Of a stretch of DNA of 64,000 bases, positions 46,126-56,887 are shown in pieces. Below the pieces are notes generated by a model, which saw nothing but the letters and a program-made list of their open reading frames with translations, made no database searches and was not told the DNA's origin. A program made the position numbers and the translations under genes. The DNA comes from Branchipolynoe longqiensis (taxonomy: Eukaryota; Annelida; Polychaeta; Phyllodocida; Polynoidae). Location of the stretch: assembly GCA_030323885.1 (NCBI GenBank), contig CM059197.1:29345178-29409177 (forward strand), read 5' to 3'. How positions within the stretch are numbered: the first letter of the stretch is position 1; each line of letters starts with the position of its first letter.

Positions 46126-47044
46126 GATTAAAGCTGTATAATCCGATGAACAAATTAAATTGTCAGCACCAAAGCAGTGATCTAGATTTGATACTACATC
46201 TCTAACTTAGATACTAACATTTTGTAAAGACTAGGTCTCCATAAAGTAAAGTTGAATCCTCTCCTCCAACTAATAGATTGACCACTCATTGTGGTCACCA
46301 GTATGTAAAGTATATGGCTCGAATATGTGGTTGTTTAGGCAGACTATAGTGAAATCAATACAGACAAACAGAAAGGAAGAGTATAAAGTGTGAAAAAAGA
46401 GAGAGAGTCAAGCCCTCTGGTTTATTATTTATTTGGTACATGGGTTCATTGTAGAGTATCACCCCACCCTTTTCCCCCAATGGGAAACAAGCATTCTTGG
46501 CTCTACCAATAGGGATCCAGCATTCCTGGTCCCCATGGTTAGCAGTGGTCTGCCCACCACCACCAAGCTGTGTGGCTCCCCTGGCCACCACCTGCCTTGA
46601 GCCTGACTGTGGTGATCCTACCTAGCAGAGGGGGCAGGGGGTAGGCTCTGAGTGCCCCTTACACACAGTCCTGCCAGCACCACTATGTCTATTTATATCT
46701 CACTCAGGCACCACCAGCACCTACCATACATGCGCCTGGTCACGTATACCCGATCAGTAATAGAACATTTGCATTTCCCCCAATGCACTAAATCGGAATA
46801 TTTTACAATTTGTTACCACATAGAACGGAATATCAAGCCAATTTATAGAACCAATTACTGCAGAACCCTTTAGAGTGCTCGCTAACATTAAATTAGTAAA
46901 TTTGCAATTCAAATATCTTAAAAGTTAGCCATTTAAAATAAAAGTTACTTCAAATGACAGTGAGGTAGATTATAGTGATCAAATTAATATATTTATCTCA
47001 GCCAATAACAGAAACTCAAAATCATCTCATTATGCGACTTTAAT
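46126..47044. mobile_element. Family E copy interrupted by ~580 bp
   Basis: Left part 46126-46222 ('agctgtataatccgatgaac', 'gatctagatttgatactaca') and right part ~46800-47044 ('ccatttaaaataaaagttac', 'ctcattatgcgactttaata'). The sequence between contains 'gtggtctgcccaccaccacc' and no recognised element. Confidence 0.65.
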
Positions 47045-47130
47045 ACCATATAGCGCAAATTAAATGCATTCACCTCCTGGTTTAGAATCAGTGTCACATA
47101 TACAGCCACCTTTCTAACAAGGCATACTTA

Positions 47131-47385
47131 AGGCCCAGTCACATACACGTTAGTGGATGTAGTTGAAATCAGTTGAACGTACCGGCATCCATAATTCTCC
47201 GTCATGCTAACTTGGTAATAACGTGTGTGGGCCGTGAGTTCCGATTTAATCTTTAGACAAGTTTTAAAAAGCACTACGTTGGAGGCTATCATACTGTCGC
47301 AAAGGCCCCATACTCTTAATGCACTCTAGTGTACTGTAGCATACTCTAGCATACTCTAGCATACTTTAGCATACGTGCAGCAAGA
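47131..47385 (+). mobile_element. Capped foldback MITE family 4, left end only
   Basis: Preceded by TA; begins AGGCCCAGTCACATACACGT and 'tagtggatgtagttgaaatc', matching 55145. A short array of 'catactctag' words lies at 47335-47375. No right terminus found. Confidence 0.55.
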
Positions 47386-47692
47386 GTGCTGGCTGGCTTC
47401 CTGTGTGGAAGGTTGTTGCATTCTACATGGCCGCATCAAACCAATGACTTACAAATTTCATACTTGCCGATACCTCGCCTGGTCCTCAGTATTACTAGGA
47501 TCGGAAAAAATCTGGTAAGCTCAGTATCAGGATAATGTGACTGAGTGGGAAATTAGGTGCTGATGCTGGTAGCCTGGTCTTCCAGTGGAGCATCGCTATA
47601 AAACTCATATGTGCACATTATCACACGCTGATAACCCGTCCTGATATGACCTAAGATGTTCGCACGACATATAACCCCAACAATCAACAACA
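47386..47692 (+). mobile_element. SINE-A, head truncated
   Basis: Body from 'ggcttcctgtgtggaaggtt' to 'tgacctaagatgttcgcacg'. Diverged. Confidence 0.75.
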
Positions 47693-47907
47693 GATTGTTG
47701 GGATTTGAGTGTATGGTAGATCATTTCGAGAACCAACCCTCATATCGGATAATAATTGTTTAATACATGTAGGTAGCTCAACATTTCTTTCGTCATTTTG
47801 GAGATGGTTCCAGGAGGCTTTGACTATAAGGTTTAATTGTCACTCGCAGGTAGAGCCGCCGTGCTGAAATAGAGAACTATATAGTATATGATATATACTA
47901 TAGGCTG

Positions 47908-48235
47908 TTTTGTTTGTTTATTGTTTGTTGTCGTTTTGCGTCCTACCAACATCTAACGTCATATCATGATGTGTACCAACTTCTGACAGACAATGCACAC
48001 TCCCGGCGACTTTTATAGTGCTGCCCCAATGGGAGACCAGACCATGTCCACCATGACCCAATATTCCACACAATCACATTATCCTGATACTGTACTAACC
48101 AGTCCTTGTCCTATCCTCATAATCCCGAGCGCCAGGCTAGGTAGTGACAAGTATCAATTTGATAAATCATTAGTTTCACTAGACTGGGATTCACAGGAAG
48201 CCTACGCTCTACCAATTTGGCCACCGCATTCGGTG
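47908..48235 (-). mobile_element. SINE-A, full length
   Basis: 3' end 'gtcgttttgcgtcctaccaa' to complemented head 'ctaccaatttggccaccgca'. Confidence 0.85.
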
Positions 48236-48237
48236 TA

Positions 48238-48400
48238 TGTTACATATAACATATGACATGCAATATACGACATACAACATTCAACATACAACATACACCA
48301 TACAACATAGACCATTCAATATACAACATTCAACATACAATGTACAACATACAACATACATGGTTAAAACAATGTTCAACGCACATCATGTAATATATAA
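48238..48400. repeat. (ACATACAACATTCA)n repeat
   Basis: Short words AACATACAAC / AACATTCAAT over ~160 bp. Confidence 0.8.
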
Positions 48401-48533
48401 GTTATAACGTAACATATAATATAACATATAGCATATATTACATACATGTATAGTTAATATCAAGTATGTTACTATTAGCTAACTAACCAGGAAGGAACTT
48501 ATATCCCCATAATGCACTATATACCACATACTA

Positions 48534-48888
48534 TTAAAACTGAATAGTCCGATGAAGCATTCAATTTTCAAAACCAAAATAATTATATAGATTTGAATCT
48601 ACATATCTAACTTAGATATTGATGCACATATTAAGCATTTATTGCCACATGGAAGGGAACACTGAGGCAATTTGATAGAACCTGTTACTGTTGAAACCTA
48701 TGGTGTCAGAGTTTTGGCGTGCTTGCCAAAACTAAGTTTGTATGTTTGAATTTCAAATATCTCAAAACTTATCCATTTAAAATCAAAGTTACTTCAACCT
48801 GAAATAAGGTAGATTATAAGGATCAACTTAATATATTTCTCTCAAAATAATTACCAAATCGCGAAACCATCGGACTATGCAACTTTAA
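48534..48888. mobile_element. MITE family E, complete copy
   Basis: 355 bp flanked by TA (48532-48533, 48889-48890). Termini TTAAAACTGAATAGTCCGAT and TTAAAGTTGCATAGTCCGAT (complemented). Interior has a near palindrome 'gttttggc..gcttgccaaaac'. Reference copy for 43.9-52.8 kb. Confidence 0.88.
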
Positions 48889-49065
48889 TATCCACCAATT
48901 TAGCAAGGCACTACGCCAGCACGAGCGGAGAACCAGTGTAGGTTATACCGCGAGGATTATCACTTTAAAAGTTGCGGCTCTGATGAGTTTTCGCGGGCTC
49001 TCAATGTTGCTGCCTCCTGAGAATGATGCTGCTACCCCAGGAGTGTAGTTCACCTGATTAACGCT

Positions 49066-49081
49066 GCACCAGGTGGCGCTT
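49066..49081 (+). promoter_or_regulatory. CTCF-like motif
   Basis: 'gcaccaggtggcgctt' matches the CTCF core CCASYAGRKGGCRSY at all but one position. Binding is not shown. Confidence 0.35.
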
Positions 49082-49164
49082 CATGGCCCGGGTGTATGCT
49101 GCAGATGCTCCAACTTAGCACATGAACCGACAGTCATCATGCTTCGGGTACTGGAGATCTAGCC

Positions 49165-49465
49165 TTGCATCAGGACGGGTACCGACTTGTGACAGTGCGC
49201 ACATATGGCGACTTTATGGTGCTTCCCCAGTGGGAAACCAGGCCGCCAGTACCATCACCTGATATCCCACCCAGTCACATTATTCTGACACTGAACCAAC
49301 CAGTCCTTGCCCTCTCCTAATAATGCCGAGCGCCAGGCTAGGAAGCAACAAGTATCAATTTTTAAGCCATTGGTTTGACTCGACCAGGATTCGAACCCAT
49401 AAACTCATGGGTTTGGATCTCCCGATCTCCCCAAACAGGAGATGGAGGCTCTACTCATTGTCGCT
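49165..49465 (-). mobile_element. SINE-A
   Basis: From 'tgcatcaggacgggtaccga' to the complemented head with B box 'ggattcgaaccc'. The terminal 3' ~40 bp are lost. Confidence 0.82.
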
Positions 49466-49524
49466 TTATTGATCCACATGCTTGCCACCCATTCATTGTC
49501 TTGTTTTAGATGGAAAAACGCACT

Positions 49525-49602
49525 GCGCCCAATGTGGGGCTCGAACCCACGACTTTGGGATTAGGAGTCCCATGCTTTGCCGACTGGTCCCTCCATCACC
49601 AC
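49525..49602 (-). pseudogene. tRNA-Arg(CCT)-like sequence, acceptor stem degraded
   Basis: On the minus strand: anticodon stem-loop TGGGA-CTCCTAA-TCCCA (5 bp, anticodon CCT), variable loop, and T arm GTGGG-TTCGAGC-CCCAC (perfect 5 bp, full B box). The 5' acceptor and D arm do not pair with the 3' strand, so this is a tRNA-derived relic or a SINE head rather than a working tRNA gene. Confidence 0.5.
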
Positions 49603-49664
49603 AGACACCTTCTATTTCTACCCTCTCCTGGCACCCTCCACCATAACTTCACACACCTCCACAT

Positions 49665-50360
49665 ATACCTCCAGACACATCCACACACACCTCCACACAA
49701 ACGTCCTCACACACCTCAACACACACACAACTCCACACACACACAACTCCACACACACACAACTCGACACACACCTCGACACACACCTCGACACACACCT
49801 CAACACACACCTCCACACACACCTGCACACACACCTACACACACCTACACACACCTGCACACAGACCTCCAGAAACACACATCCACACACACGTCCACAC
49901 ACACCTCAACACACACACAACTCCAAACACACAACTCCACACACACCTCAACACACACCTCCACACACACCTCCACACACACCTCCACACATACCTCGAC
50001 ACACACACCTCTACACACACCTCCCCACACACCTCCACATACACCTCCAGACACACACCTCGACACACACACCTCGACACACACCTCGACACACACCTCC
50101 ACCAACACTTCATAGTCCTCCACACACACCTCCACAAACACATCTACACACGTCCATCCACACACACCTCCACACACACCTCCACCAACACTTCATGGAC
50201 CTCCAAACACACTTCCACATACTTTCACACACACTGCCACACACACTTCAACACACACCTCCACACACACCTCCACACATACACCCACACACACATCCAC
50301 ACACACCTCAATACACACCTCCACACACACCTCCACACACACCTCCACGCACCGTCTACA
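49665..50360. repeat. ACACACCTCC minisatellite
   Basis: Unit of ~10 bp (CTCCACACAC / CTCGACACAC) repeated for ~700 bp. The 200-350-codon His/Thr/Pro frames and the Cys/Val frames on the other strand are artefacts. Confidence 0.93.
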
Positions 50361-50709
50361 ACCTCCCACCAACATCAGTTCACACACACAAACAAACACC
50401 TCCGATCCTTCTCCCTCTCCCCTCTCCTCCCCCCTTCATTCCCCAGAACCTCGCCTTCGGTCAACGAGACCTGGGTAACGAGACCTGGGTAATAGCAACG
50501 CCTTGTCCATCCCGTGTTATAACCATGGCAACCGCCGCGCTCCTGTCGCCACAGCTCTTTCACACGGCTACCCCACCACAACCGGATGCGGCCTGGGGGG
50601 GGGTTGAGGGGAGGGAGGCGAGGCATCTGGGTTAACCCGCGCAACCATCGCAACCGTAGCAACCTTAGCAACCGTAGCAAGCAACCGGCACAACGGTGCC
50701 TTTAGAGTA

Positions 50710-50965
50710 ATGCCAAGTACACACCTACCGTATAGGATTCGCGCACTAAAACTCGCGACAACCTTACGACTGAAAACGGGCCGATTCATTTTTCGAATCG
50801 TGAATCGTAATCGCAAGCAAGCAGTTTTAGCCCTGAAACTGAGTTTTAAGTCGCGAATCGCAATCGGTAGATGTGCTAGGGTATCGCACACCTACCGACT
50901 TTTGGGCAGTTTTAGATGGTAAACGGTAGGTGGGTGCGGATGAACGGTAGGTGTGTACCTGGCAT
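50710..50965. mobile_element. TA-flanked foldback MITE M5 (CACCTACCG type)
   Basis: 256 bp between TA dinucleotides (50708-50709, 50966-50967). Termini ATGCCAAGTACACACCTACC and ATGCCAGGTACACACCTACC (complemented). Interior iterates TCGCGAATCG / GATTCGCG words, again mirrored in the two halves. Confidence 0.87.
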
Positions 50966-51026
50966 TAGGCGTAAGACCCAGGCGTATTGCGCTGTTGGCT
51001 CAGCAGGCGTACAACCGATGTAACTG

Positions 51027-51350
51027 ACTGGACGCCATGGCTGAATCGGTAAGATTGCAGGATTCCTGTGTGGAAGATCGGGACTTTGAAAACCTGGCCG
51101 AGTCAAATTTTATACTTGTCACTTACTTACAAAATTGATACTACCTCACCTGGCGCTCTGCATTACTATGATAGGGCAATGACTGGTTAGCTCAGTATCA
51201 GTATAATGTGACTGAGTGGGAATCTGGGTCATGGTGCCGATGGGGGGGGGGGGAGGTGTCTCCCAGCATGTCAGCACTGTTAAGACAGACCATGAATGTG
51301 CATTGTCACAAGTCGGTACCCATCCTGATATGACATTTGATGTTGCCAGG
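51027..51350 (+). mobile_element. SINE-A interrupted near its 3' end
   Basis: Head 'ggacgccatggctgaatcgg', body 'gctcagtatcagtataatgt' and 'gttgccaggatg'. It resumes at 51737 with 'ccaggatgtaaaaccccaac' after an inserted LINE derivative. Confidence 0.85.
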
Positions 51351-51354
51351 ATGT

Positions 51355-51736
51355 CATCATCATCATCATGCTGTCGGTTGTGATGCGACAAAGACTGCTT
51401 TCATTTATTTCATGAAAACTGCCTCCAAAAGTGTTGAAGTGCTGCTGGCTTTTGCAAGTTACCAGCGGCACTCTCTCGGCAGAAAATAGAGGTTTCACAC
51501 CGGCAAGAACAGGTCAAGACAGGCGCCAAACTATTTGTCCCTACAGTGGCTGGTCAGGAGATGTTGGGAGTTCCATACAACAACCGCCCTTAATGCTACC
51601 ACAGTGACATGGTTTTCTGTTTAGGGTTTGCTCCCTTAGCCTTCGGTTCTGTCAAGAAACTGTACCACAAGGCACTGGTTTACAACTCTGCAAGGCAGGG
51701 GTATCAAACTTCCTGAGGTATTGCTATACCTGCATA
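51355..51736 (-). mobile_element. LINE-derived leader/tail element, shortest form, with target duplication
   Basis: 382 bp: the leader (51736 back to ~51410) is joined directly to the last ~50 bp of the LINE and its (GAT)n tail. Flanked by CCAGGATGT at 51346-51354 and 51737-51745, a duplication of SINE-A sequence, which fixes both ends and shows it moved as a unit. Confidence 0.9.
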
Positions 51737-51784
51737 CCAGGATGTAAAACCCCAACAAACAACAACAAAGCAACAAACAACTGA

Positions 51785-51930
51785 TGCTACCAGCGCAACG
51801 TTGAGCAACTGGCGCAACCCGGCACAATCGGATGCAACCCGGCGCAATACTGCACAATCCCGCGCAACCCTGAGCAATCTGGCGCAACCCGGCGCACACC
51901 CGGCGCAACCTTCAAACAGCCGGCGCACCC
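51785..51930. repeat. GGCGCAACCC minisatellite
   Basis: Degenerate ~11-bp words (CCGGCGCAAC, CTGAGCAAT). The minus-strand Cys/Ala-rich frames come from it. Confidence 0.85.
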
Positions 51931-51937
51931 GACCTCA

Positions 51938-52274
51938 CCGATAGTTATATCAAATTTTCAAAACCAAAACACTGACATCGGTTTGATTCTACATACCAAA
52001 GTTAGATTATTGGCTCACCTATTCAAGCTTGTATTGCAGCATAAAAGGGGATAGATACTAAGTCGATTTAATAGAACCTGTTACAGCAGAAGCCAACGGT
52101 GTCAGAGTTGTGACATGCTTGATAAAATTAATGTTGATTGTTTGCATTTCCAATATCTGCAAATTTAACCATTTAAAATCTTCAAAATACAGTGAAGTAA
52201 ATAATAACGATAATATATTTACTTCGGATAATGATAGAAACTCAAAACTATTGGAATATGCAGCTTTAACATTG
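51938..52274. mobile_element. MITE family E copy
   Basis: 'tcaaattttcaaaaccaaaa', 'agaacctgttacagcagaag', 'ggaatatgcagctttaac'. The left terminus is decayed. Confidence 0.75.
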
Positions 52275-52302
52275 AGGGTGATATACGCGGAGCTGGTTCA
52301 AC

Positions 52303-52757
52303 TTAAAGCTACACAGTCCGATGAAAGCATCAAATTTTCAAAACCAAACTAATTATCTAGATTTCATTCTACATATCTAACTTAGACACTGGCACACTTA
52401 TTAAACATTTGGCGCCACATAGAATGGAATACTGAGTTTGGACTTGGAGGCGGAACTGAATCATGCGCATCTGCCATAAAAGCTAATCGTGAGCGGCACG
52501 CAGCCCACATGCCTACTTCTGGTGTGGAGCACGCTGCGTGCTGCTGTCACACTCAGCGACAGGCAGCGCCACCAAACGGTGGGGGGAGTGCCAAAATTAA
52601 TATGGCATGTATAATAATATGGCAAATATATCAAAAGTTAGCAATTCAAAAATCAAAGTTACTTCAAACTAAAATAAGGCAGATTGTACCTATCAACCTA
52701 ATACATTTATCCTAGAAAATGACAGAAGCTCAAAGCAATTGGACTATGCAACTTTAT
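52303..52757. mobile_element. MITE family E copy with nested repeat G
   Basis: Left end 'ttaaagctacacagtccgat', right end 'ggactatgcaactttat'. About 52437-52595 is replaced or interrupted by a GC-rich repeat shared with 61460-61597. Confidence 0.75.
52437..52595 (-). repeat. Repeat G, partial copy
   Basis: 'cttggaggcggaactgaatc', 'ggtgtggagcacgctgc' and 'gctgctgtcacactc', reverse complement of 61460-61597. Confidence 0.8.
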
Positions 52758-53097
52758 GCAAGTTTTAGCTGTGTGTATCATTTGTGAGATGTGAAATGTG
52801 AAATAGAGGCAGACACCCACGACGGGATTAACTCACTGAGAACACCAGCTGCAAGCCTCATCCCTTGCAAAACTGCAACGGCTCCATTTCTGTAGGCGGC
52901 TTGCCTGTGTGACGAGGAAATTAATACTATAGCTGCAATGCTCGCGCATTACGCATATGCATTAGTGATAAGGATGTAACTATGGAAACCAACTGCCTGA
53001 CTTTACATGCGAGAAAGTAGCATCCTCAAGATTAGTGTGGTGGCTGCCTGCTTTGTTTGTTTGTTTGTTGGGGTTTTACACCCGAGGTCATATCAGG

Positions 53098-53462
53098 CAA
53101 AGACCCTATAATACCAAGACGGCTCATTCAAAATGATCAAACCCACCACTTGATGCGCTGGCTGTTCTCTTGGTTAAACAGGTGCTATAGTATATGTATA
53201 AATGTATATATGAATGTGAAAGATGTGTGATGATGGCGATGCTGATGATGATGCTGATGATGATGTGTATTTGTTTATAGCAATTTCATATTGATGTGTA
53301 TTCATACTTACCTATCTCATGTATAATATAATTATATGTGTTTACATGTGAAACATCAACCAGCAGCCAGGCTGATCAAACCCACCACAAGGTGGCACTG
53401 CGAAATTTACATTACCATGGGAGAGATAGGGAGTGAGCCGTCTTAGTATTATAGGGTCTTTG
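53098..53462. mobile_element. MITE M6 with 7-bp target duplication
   Basis: 365 bp. Termini CAAAGACCCTATAATACCAA and CAAAGACCCTATAATACTAA (complemented), ~28 bp in all. Flanked by TATCAGG at 53091-53097 and 53463-53469. The size of the duplication and CA...TG ends point to an hAT-like transposase, though hAT normally gives 8 bp. Confidence 0.9.
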
Positions 53463-53706
53463 TATCAGGAGAGGTACCAACTTGTGATAGCATGCACTGC
53501 TGGGGGTCTTTATAAGTGCTACCCCACTGGTACCATGACCTGATATCCCACTCAGTCACATTATCCTGACACTGAGCTAACCAGTCCTAGTCCATTTCTA
53601 TTGACACCAAGCACCAGGCTAGGTAGTGACATGTATTAATTGTGTAAGTCATTTCTTCGGATGTGATCTGAAATGCTAACCTTCCACATGGGATGCCAGT
53701 CCTCTA

Positions 53707-54593
53707 AAGGCCCTGTCACATTACGGCATATGGCGGGAGCGTATGGCGGTGATGCGGATTCCGAGGGACACCAGTTTGCCAGGGACACTTCCATTGAAAT
53801 GCATTGTTAACAGCCTTGAGCAAATCTTCATACGAAAGAAGTCAAATATCTCTCAAATTACACCATCTAGAAACTAATCGCTTGGTATACATAGAGAAAA
53901 CATCTTTACCATAAAGACTATATTAAATTGATAAGGATAGGGTTCTTGATTTCTATTAATTTTGAATAAAACTAACGTTTTGCACTGCGCGTACCGTCAA
54001 ACTCAAGGCATTGTCAATGCTCGTGAGCCATCTTCATACATAAAATACAGAAGAAGTCAAATATCTGTCAGATTACACCATCTAGAACCAAATCGTTTGG
54101 TATACATATAGAAAAGATCTTTACCAAAAACATTATATTAAATTTATAACGTTAGTGACAATGCTGTTCGATTTTGACGCATGTGCAGAAGCGATGTGTC
54201 CCTCGCAAACTGGTGTCCCTCGGAATCCGCAACAGGCGTAGCCGCTTTACGTCATATACGTCAGCATACGCTGTATACGCTACTCATACGCTACTCATAC
54301 GCTACTCATACGCTACTCATACGCTACTCATATGCCACCAGATGCTGGCTTATGTGAAGCGTATGAGGCATACGCTGCCATACGCTTTCATAAATCCGTC
54401 CATCCAAATTGTCAAAAAATGTCACAGCACGCTCCCATACGTTCCTCATACGCTCCTCGTACGCTCCTCATAGGTCCCCCATACGCTCAAACCCACCCGA
54501 AAGTTCACCGAAGGTCATCATAGGCTGGCACCAGCACGGCATATGTAGGTTTTCAATACGCTCCCGCCATACGCCGTAATGTGACAGGGCCTT
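53707..54593. mobile_element. Capped foldback MITE family 1, interrupted copy
   Basis: Termini AAGGCCCTGTCACATTACGG inverted, flanked by TA (53705-53706, 54594-54595). The intact SINE-A target reads CTCTACCGATTC, so the duplication is TA. Internal CATACGC arrays match 9696-10144. Confidence 0.9.
53750..54234. mobile_element. MITE M2, nested in the family 1 MITE
   Basis: 485 bp. Termini TGATGCGGATTCCGAGGGAC and TGTTGCGGATTCCGAGGGAC (complemented), ~39 bp with three mismatches. The core is a reverse-complement homologue of MITE M1 (20899-21400), including its internal duplication and the 'cattgtcaatgc' / 'gcattgtcaatgg' segments. Confidence 0.9.
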
Positions 54594-54689
54594 TACCGAT
54601 TCAGTTACCGCGTCTGGTCATTAATGCTGGCGTTAATCCAGGAGTAAATTGACAGCTGGCCTTTTGAATTGGTTAATGCGACGAACCAC

Positions 54690-54751
54690 TAAGTGAATCC
54701 CATTATGTTTGAGAATTCCAATAGTCTGATTGTGTTCTTAAAGTGTAAGGG

Positions 54752-54782
<31 letters not shown>

Positions 54783-54847
54783 TATGCAATGAATGCCATT
54801 ATGGTTCAGAATTCCAATAGTCTGATTGTGTTCTTAAAGTCTAAGGC

Positions 54848-54889
<42 letters not shown>

Positions 54890-54897
54890 ATGAATGC
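54690..54897. repeat. Tandem duplication of ~110 bp with (AT)n
   Basis: 'gagaattccaatagtctgat' + 'tgtgttcttaaagt' + (AT)n occurs twice in a row (54708 and 54808). Confidence 0.85.
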
Positions 54898-55144
54898 ATT
54901 CACAATTCGGTATTTAATATATAAAGTGCGGCTTATCGGGCTGGGGTTCTATAATAAAGAGGAATTGGATCCCGTCACTAATCCAATGCCGGTCATTAGA
55001 TATGGAACTGTATTCGCAATATGAAGCATTAACGTCCATAATAAAGGCAACCAAATGGCTAAATGTGTAGAGTGTGTATGCCCAGAGTCCTTAATTCTAT
55101 ATCAATTTTCCAGCAATGAAAATAAGACATTATTGTCTAGATTA

Positions 55145-55415
55145 AAGCCATCGTCACATACATGTTAGTGAACGTAGTTGAAGGTAGTTGAACGTAGGAT
55201 AGATTAACGTGGGTCAAACGTGGTGTAAGTATGTTCAACTACGGTTAAAACTGTTAAGGTACGGCAGGTTTTTGCACAGATAAATATGTTCCAGCATGGA
55301 TGCCAGTTCAACTATGTTCCACTATGTTCAACTATGTTCAACTATGTTCAACTATGTTCAACGTATGTTCAATGTACGTTACCCTCCTCTACGGTCAACT
55401 ACATTTAACTACACA
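55145..55415 (+). mobile_element. Capped foldback MITE family 4, right end unclear
   Basis: TA followed by AAGCCATCGTCACATACATG and 'gtgaacgtagttgaaggtag', with iterated GTTCAACTAT words in the second half in the opposite orientation to the GTAGTTGAA words of the first half. No mirrored cap found. Confidence 0.6.
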
Positions 55416-56254
55416 GATTATACTTATGGAGAAACTCGCTGTTGTAAAAACACTGTCACGTTTGAAAGGGCTGCCATGAAAACGCAACATCCCAACAAGT
55501 CTAACGAAAGCAAAATCCATAAGGCAAACCTAATTTTGCCAATTTGCTGAGAGAGTGGTCAGCAAGCTTACAGACAGGGCTGTCCCTGCGGGAGGGTTTA
55601 TGGTAGAGGGCAGCAGGGAAGATTTAGTTAGGTACAGGGCCCAACGTCTCTCTGCTAGCCACCCTTGCAGCCCCTGTATCCTGCTATTGCAGCCCATGTC
55701 TCCTGCTACCTAGCACCTCATTAGTCACACACGGCGGCTGGAAGAGGGAGGTGTGGAGTTGAAGGAGGTGGGTGGCGGTGGGACTGGCGGGGAGAGAGTG
55801 AAAAGGAAGGAGTAGAGAGGAAGAACTGATGGAGCAGGGTTGCATGAAGATGGTACTGTGGTGGCACTTACAGCATAGCAGGGTCCGGACACATGTGAAA
55901 ATATGGAATTCAAGGCTATTACAAGGCTTTTCATGGTTGTTTTTGATAGGAATTGAAGGCTATTTTCATTTGGATTTCAGGACAAAAACAACGATGATGA
56001 ATGACGATTTTGGATTAATTTAGATCAGTGGTGATAGTTTAATGGAATTCAATGCTTTCAAGACTAAATACCTTAAATAGTTTAATTCAATGCCTTTCAA
56101 GGCCTTGAAATAAAGCAAATGAAGTTTAAGATCTTTTCAAGACTTTCCAGGCCTCATAAGGACCCTGGTATGACCATAAATGGCACATAATGGTAGAAGC
56201 AATATCACACAATTTTCGACAACCTTAGGACCAAATATGTACTATTTACTAGTG
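55416..56254. other. Intergenic, no gene seen
   Basis: Purine-rich stretch 55735-55830. 55905-56160 has repeated 'caaggc..tttcaagg' words. No supported frame. Confidence 0.5.
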
Positions 56255-56440
56255 TCGTGGGGGTGATGCAATCAAAAGAAACATTGCGCCTAGAGTGGGA
56301 CTGGAACCCGCAGTTCTTGCACTTCTGGGGGGTTTGTCCTAACCATTACATTGTCTAGGTTGTCTGATCCAATCCCCCTATCCACACCCACCTGTCTATG
56401 TCTCGCCTTGCCTGAGAGGTCAGTTGCAGACTTCTACACT
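56255..56440 (-). mobile_element. SINE-C
   Basis: 'gcgcctagagtgggactgga', complemented A box 'aaccattacattgtctagg' and 'cttgcctgagaggtcag'. Confidence 0.8.
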
Positions 56441-56887
56441 CAGCCCTGTTGGAACCGTAAGTCTTTTAAATGGTTCACAGCCATAACCCGGCTTACTGTT
56501 TGCAATTACACGCAATACAGGCAATACACTCAGAGTGTAGATTCACCAACAAGACAGCGTCTAACTTGCACCCAATGCTGGTCATGGCACCTGTACCCGG
56601 ATGCAGGTCTTGACATGATCTCGTCACTCTCTGAACATTGTTGCTGCTAGTTCAAGGCGTATATTGACTCGGCTTTCACTGTCATCTAATCGACTTCAGA
56701 TGTGTAGACTTTATCGATATCAATGAGGGCATGCCCCCTCCATCTTCTAATGTGATCATGTTACATTTATATCTGTGCTGAACACCGACCTTTGGTGACC
56801 CCTCTATTGCGAACCACAACATCAAAACCGGTACTTAGAGGGCATGAGGTGAATACATACTGAGAGAGACAGGTACAAATCTCTTTA

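Larger units (their letters stand above)
53050..54625 (-). mobile_element. SINE-A hosting nested insertions
   Basis: SINE pieces at 53050-53097 (3' end), 53463-53706 (body) and 54594-54625 (head) rejoin in order when the elements at 53098-53462 and 53707-54593 are removed. Confidence 0.88.

Noticed and set aside
49525..49602. Functional tRNA-Arg(CCT) gene
   Set aside because: Anticodon and T arms fold well but the acceptor and D arms do not pair; reported as a tRNA-derived relic.
49510..50635. 201- and 352-codon Thr/His/Pro frames
   Set aside because: Read-through of the ACACACCTCC array; no domain and no codon bias.
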